This document shows positions 5,953 through 8,664 of a stretch of 8,664 nt of DNA, piece after piece. Source of the DNA: Clostridiales bacterium UBA6330. GTDB taxonomy: Bacteria > Bacillota > Clostridia > Oscillospirales > CAG-272. Both the position numbers and the translations under genes were made by a program. Under the pieces are notes generated by a model. The model was given only the letters and a program-made list of their open reading frames with translations. It did no database searches and was not told the origin of the DNA. Each line of letters opens with the position of its first letter. The first letter of the stretch is position 1. The stretch spans positions 1 to 8,664 of the forward strand of contig DJSQ01000187.1 of NCBI GenBank assembly GCA_002438075.1. The letters run 5' to 3'.

Positions 5953-6720
5953 CTATCGGACCGACACCTCGCCCGAGGCAATCGGCAGGAGGGCGCCGTC
6001 CGCCGTGCGCAGAAGAAGCGCACCGTCCGCGCGGATATCCTCGGCAACGCCCTGCGCGAACACTTCTCCGTTTCGCAAAAGGCGCACCGATTGCCCGAGC
6101 GTACAGCAGTTGGCGCGGTATTCCTCCAACCACGCATCGGCGGGGGAGACGAGAATGCCCGAAAGCTCCCGCACGCAGGCGGCAATCAGCTCGGCGCGCG
6201 GGCAGTCGGTGTCCGCAAGGCTTCCCGCAATTCCGACCAGCTCGGGCGGGAAATCGATGGGACGCAGATTGATGCCCACACCGAGAATCAGCCCGTAGCG
6301 GTCGCCCATCACGGGAGCCTCGGCAAGAATGCCGCAGACCTTGCGGTCGCGGAAGCGCAGGTCGTTGACCCACTTGATGCGGGTATCACAGCCCGTTGCG
6401 GCAAGAATTCCGCGCCGCACCGCAACGCCTGCGGCACAGGTGGCATAAAGCACCGAGCGCGGCGGCTCGTCGAGCGGCAGGAAAAGGGAGAAATAGACCC
6501 CCGAGCCGACAGGGGAGAGAAAGCGCCGCCCCATGCGTCCTCTGCCGGCAGTCTGCTCTGCGGCAACAAACAGCGCGGGGGTGTTCAGCCCATCCGCAAA
6601 GGCGCGCTTGGCTTCATCGTTGGTGGAGGGCGTGACCTCGCTGAAAATGACCGATTGCGGCTCGGATTTGCCGAGCGCGGCGCAAAGAATTTCCCGTGTG
6701 AGCGGGTCGTTTGGAAGCAT
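5953..6720 (-). CDS. birA: biotin--[acetyl-CoA-carboxylase] ligase (monofunctional)
   Basis: 255-aa cytoplasmic enzyme that activates biotin with ATP and attaches it to a lysine of the biotin carrier protein of acetyl-CoA carboxylase or related carboxylases. Visible motifs: STND (32-35), the biotinyl-AMP loop GRGRMGR (59-65), KWVND (116-120) with the catalytic lysine K116, KVCGILAE (127-134) and GVGIN (147-151), then a small C-terminal SH3-like domain (about 208-255). The protein begins directly with the catalytic domain: the winged-helix repressor domain of E. coli-type BirA (about 60 residues) is absent, so it should not regulate biotin genes. Start: ATG 6718-6720 with AAAGG 9 nt upstream. 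It diverges from the rluA-like gene across 28 bp. Identification is confident. Confidence 0.95.
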   Translation of the reverse strand: MLPNDPLTREILCAALGKSEPQSVIFSEVTPSTNDEAKRAFADGLNTPALFVAAEQTAGRGRMGRRFLSPVGSGVYFSLFLPLDEPPRSVLYATCAAGVAVRRGILAATGCDTRIKWVNDLRFRDRKVCGILAEAPVMGDRYGLILGVGINLRPIDFPPELVGIAGSLADTDCPRAELIAACVRELSGILVSPADAWLEEYRANCCTLGQSVRLLRNGEVFAQGVAEDIRADGALLLRTADGALLPIASGEVSVR

Positions 6721-6748
6721 ACTACATAACCTTTCTGAAGGAGACGGA
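6721..6748. promoter_or_regulatory. 28-bp divergent intergenic with two face-to-face ribosome binding sites
   Basis: The whole gap between birA (minus) and the rluA-like gene (plus) is filled by their two ribosome binding sites: AAAGG for birA (minus strand, about 6730-6734) and AAGGAG for the plus gene (6738-6743). Together they form the imperfect palindrome CCTTTCTGAAGG. There is no room for promoters, so each must lie inside the other gene's 5' coding region. I could not identify convincing boxes for either. Confidence 0.6.
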
Positions 6749-7411
6749 ATGACGGAATATCTGATTCGGAATGCGGATTACATTGCCGCAGTCAAGACGC
6801 CCGCACTGTGCAGTGAGGAAACGGCGGACGGGCGCGGCTTTTGCAACCTGCTGGCGGCGGAAAACGCGGGCTTTCTCGCACCCGTGTACCGCTTGGACCG
6901 CGGCGTGGGCGGTGTGATGCTCTACGCGCGCACACCCGATGCGGCGGCGTTCTTCTCGGCGCTCGTGCGGGACCATGCGCTGGAAAAGGAATACGTGGCG
7001 GTCCTGTGCGGCAAGCCCGAGGAGCCGGTGGGAGAATTGCGCGATCTTTTGTATTATGACCGCGCAAAAAACAAATCCTATGTGGTAAAGAAGGCACGCG
7101 GCGGCGTGAAGGAGGCGATTCTGACCTACCGAACGCTCGGCACATGGACCGATGCGGAGAGCGGGCATCCGCGCACGTTGGTCGCAGTCCGCCTGCAAAC
7201 AGGCAGAACGCACCAGATTCGCGTGCAGTTCGCCTCGCGCGGTCTGCCGCTGCTCGGGGACCGTCGCTACGGCGGCGAGGCGGACCCCGCAGGGCGGGAC
7301 ATCTCGCTCTGGTGCCGCTCGGTTACACTGCCCGCCTATCGGGAGCATCCGTCCGTTCACCTTGTGTCGGAGGCTCCGTTCGGAAAGGAGATTGCAGATT
7401 ATGTGGATTGA
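6749..7411 (+). CDS. RluA-family rRNA/tRNA pseudouridine synthase
   Basis: 220 aa. It isomerises uridine to pseudouridine in structured RNA. The catalytic motif is YRLDRGVGG (47-55), with D50 the expected nucleophile; the second family motif GRTHQIRVQFAS is at 152-163, followed by GDRRYGG (170-176). There is no N-terminal S4 RNA-binding domain, so the protein is a minimal catalytic-domain form, short for the family. The target RNA cannot be assigned from sequence. Start: ATG 6749-6751 with AAGGAG 5 nt upstream; the longer open frame from 6533 runs back across birA and is rejected. Its last 11 bp overlap the start of the GH13 gene, so the two are co-transcribed and probably translationally coupled. 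Confidence 0.93.
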   Translation: MTEYLIRNADYIAAVKTPALCSEETADGRGFCNLLAAENAGFLAPVYRLDRGVGGVMLYARTPDAAAFFSALVRDHALEKEYVAVLCGKPEEPVGELRDLLYYDRAKNKSYVVKKARGGVKEAILTYRTLGTWTDAESGHPRTLVAVRLQTGRTHQIRVQFASRGLPLLGDRRYGGEADPAGRDISLWCRSVTLPAYREHPSVHLVSEAPFGKEIADYVD

Positions 7412-8603
7412 CGAAGCGGTTCTGTATCAGATTTATCCGCTCGGCTTTTGCGGCGCGCCCGAGGAGAATGACGGGATTCCCGCGCACCGCCTCGATAAGG
7501 TGCGGGACTGGATTCCGCACCTGAAGCGGCTCGGCGTGGACGGCGTGTACTTTTCGCCGCTCTTTGAATCCGACCGCCACGGCTACGACACGCGGGACTT
7601 TTTCCGCACCGATACGCGGCTCGGGACGAATGAGGACCTCCAAGCCCTCTGCCGCGACCTGCACGAAAACGGCATCCGCGTAATTTTTGACGGTGTGTTC
7701 AACCACGTCGGGCGCGGCTTCCCGCAGTTTCGGGATGTCCTCGAAAAGCGGGAGATGTCGCAATACCGCGATTGGTTTTTCGTCAATTTCGGCGGCAACA
7801 ACGCCTACGGGGACGGGCTGTGGTACGAGGGCTGGGAGGGACATTTCGAGCTGGTCAAGCTCAACCTGCGCAACCCCGCCGTGCGTGACTACCTGTTCGG
7901 TGCCGTGCGCTTCTGGGTGGAGGAATTCGGCATTGACGGCTTGCGTCTTGACGTGGCGTATTCGCTCGACCGCGATTTTCTTGCCGCCCTGCGCGCGTTC
8001 TGCGATGGTCTGAAGCCCGATTTCCCGCTCATCGGCGAGGTGCTGTTCGGGGACTATAATCTGTTGGTCAACGATCGGCTGCTCCACAGCTGTACCAACT
8101 ATGAAAACTACAAGAGTCTCTATTCGGCAATCAATTCGGAGAACCTCTGGGAGCTTTCCTATTCGCTCAACCGCCAGTTCGGACCCGAGCAGTGGTGCAT
8201 CTATCGCGGCAAGCAGCTGCTGACCTTCCTCGACAACCATGACGTGACGCGGATTGCAAGCATTCTGAAGGATGCCGACTGCCTGCCGCTTGCGTGGGTG
8301 TTGCTTCTGACCGAGCCGGGAATCCCCACCATCTATTACGGGAGCGAATGGGGCATGACGGGACGAAAGGAGGACGGAGACCCCGCCCTGCGACCCTGTC
8401 CCGAAGCGCCCGAATGGAACGCGCTGACCGAGCGGATTGCGTCCCTGATCCGAATGCGGAAATCGGACCGCATCTGGACCTATGGCGGCTATCGCAACCT
8501 CGCGCAGGGGAATCGTGCCCTGACCTTTGCCCGCGAGCTGGACGGCAGACAGGTGCGCGTGACCGTTGATTTGGAAAAGCATACTTGGGAAATTGAGGGG
8601 TGA
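7401..8603 (+). CDS. GH13 alpha-amylase-family glycoside hydrolase
   Basis: 400 aa with no signal peptide, so a cytoplasmic enzyme acting on alpha-glucans or maltodextrins. The (beta/alpha)8 barrel starts near residue 8 (LYQIYPLGF). Conserved regions are intact: I DGVFNHVG (97-104), II GLRLDVAYS (180-188) with nucleophile D184, III GEVLFG (212-217) with acid/base E213, and IV FLDNHD (276-281) with transition-state stabiliser D281. A late GMTGRKEDGDPALR segment (318-331) resembles that of neopullulanase/maltogenic enzymes. The C-terminal beta domain is very short (about 355-400) and no N-terminal starch-binding domain is present, so it is compact for the family. Start: ATG 7401-7403 with AAAGGAG 10 nt upstream, overlapping the rluA-like stop by 11 bp. 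Exact specificity (alpha-amylase, maltogenic, oligosaccharide) cannot be fixed. Confidence 0.93.
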   Translation: MWIDEAVLYQIYPLGFCGAPEENDGIPAHRLDKVRDWIPHLKRLGVDGVYFSPLFESDRHGYDTRDFFRTDTRLGTNEDLQALCRDLHENGIRVIFDGVFNHVGRGFPQFRDVLEKREMSQYRDWFFVNFGGNNAYGDGLWYEGWEGHFELVKLNLRNPAVRDYLFGAVRFWVEEFGIDGLRLDVAYSLDRDFLAALRAFCDGLKPDFPLIGEVLFGDYNLLVNDRLLHSCTNYENYKSLYSAINSENLWELSYSLNRQFGPEQWCIYRGKQLLTFLDNHDVTRIASILKDADCLPLAWVLLLTEPGIPTIYYGSEWGMTGRKEDGDPALRPCPEAPEWNALTERIASLIRMRKSDRIWTYGGYRNLAQGNRALTFARELDGRQVRVTVDLEKHTWEIEG

Positions 8604-8664
8604 CAAAGCTCTGGCAATAGCAACTTTTGAGAATTGGAAAAAAGATGCCTTACACGAGTGCCGA
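8604..8664. other. tail of window after the GH13 gene
   Basis: 61 bases more AT-rich than the genes before. I see no terminator hairpin for the GH13 transcript here. A possible downstream start ATG (8645-8647, reading MPYTSA) with weak GGA about 7 nt upstream may begin the next gene, but only six codons are visible, so no gene is called. Confidence 0.3.

Noticed and set aside
7323..8606. 427-codon minus-strand open frame opposite the GH13 gene
   Set aside because: Antisense shadow of a gene with all GH13 catalytic motifs; translation has no recognisable motif.
8599..8664. Open frame reading ALAIATFENWKKDAL after the GH13 stop, suggesting a frameshifted extension
   Set aside because: Only about 20 codons, no start codon or RBS, and the GH13 protein already ends naturally; cannot be judged at the window edge.

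Overview
The window looks like a chromosomal housekeeping segment from a GC-rich member of Firmicutes class Clostridia, probably a gut Oscillospirales-type bacterium. This is inferred from a Clostridia-style RNase J, an AbrB-family regulator with a C-terminal four-cysteine knuckle, a zinc-ribbon (CpXC-type) protein and a SurA-like membrane-anchored protein, all with consensus sigma-A promoters and strong AAGGAG-type ribosome binding sites. No phage, transposon, CRISPR, tRNA or rRNA signal was seen. Seven complete genes and one newly trimmed small gene (eight CDS) fill almost all of the window.

Left part (25-5347, all minus strand, read right to left): a small tail-anchored membrane protein (5081-5347), then RNase J (3089-4786) behind a near-perfect promoter and an unusually long leader of about 225 nt, then a large membrane-anchored extracytoplasmic protein (772-3003) with its own promoter carrying a perfect inverted repeat, then a strong intrinsic terminator (720-756), then a CpXC-like zinc-ribbon protein (25-669).

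Middle (5348-5952): an AT-rich divergent regulatory region, a consensus TTGACA-17-TATAAT promoter, the abrB-like gene (5577-5822), and a 25-bp-stem hairpin (5887-5941) that ends two convergent transcripts.

Right part (5953-8603): birA-type biotin ligase without a DNA-binding domain (minus strand) diverges across only 28 bp from a two-gene operon (plus strand) in which a short RluA-family pseudouridine synthase overlaps by 11 bp a compact cytoplasmic GH13 alpha-amylase-family enzyme.

Most genes are ordinary. The best candidates for something undescribed are the RNase J leader, which hand-folds into a closed multi-helix structure with two competing partners for one segment (one partner is the Shine-Dalgarno sequence), and the 743-residue membrane-anchored protein, which contains three diverged repeats of a parvulin-like segment. 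All folds and repeats here were found by eye and not computed.
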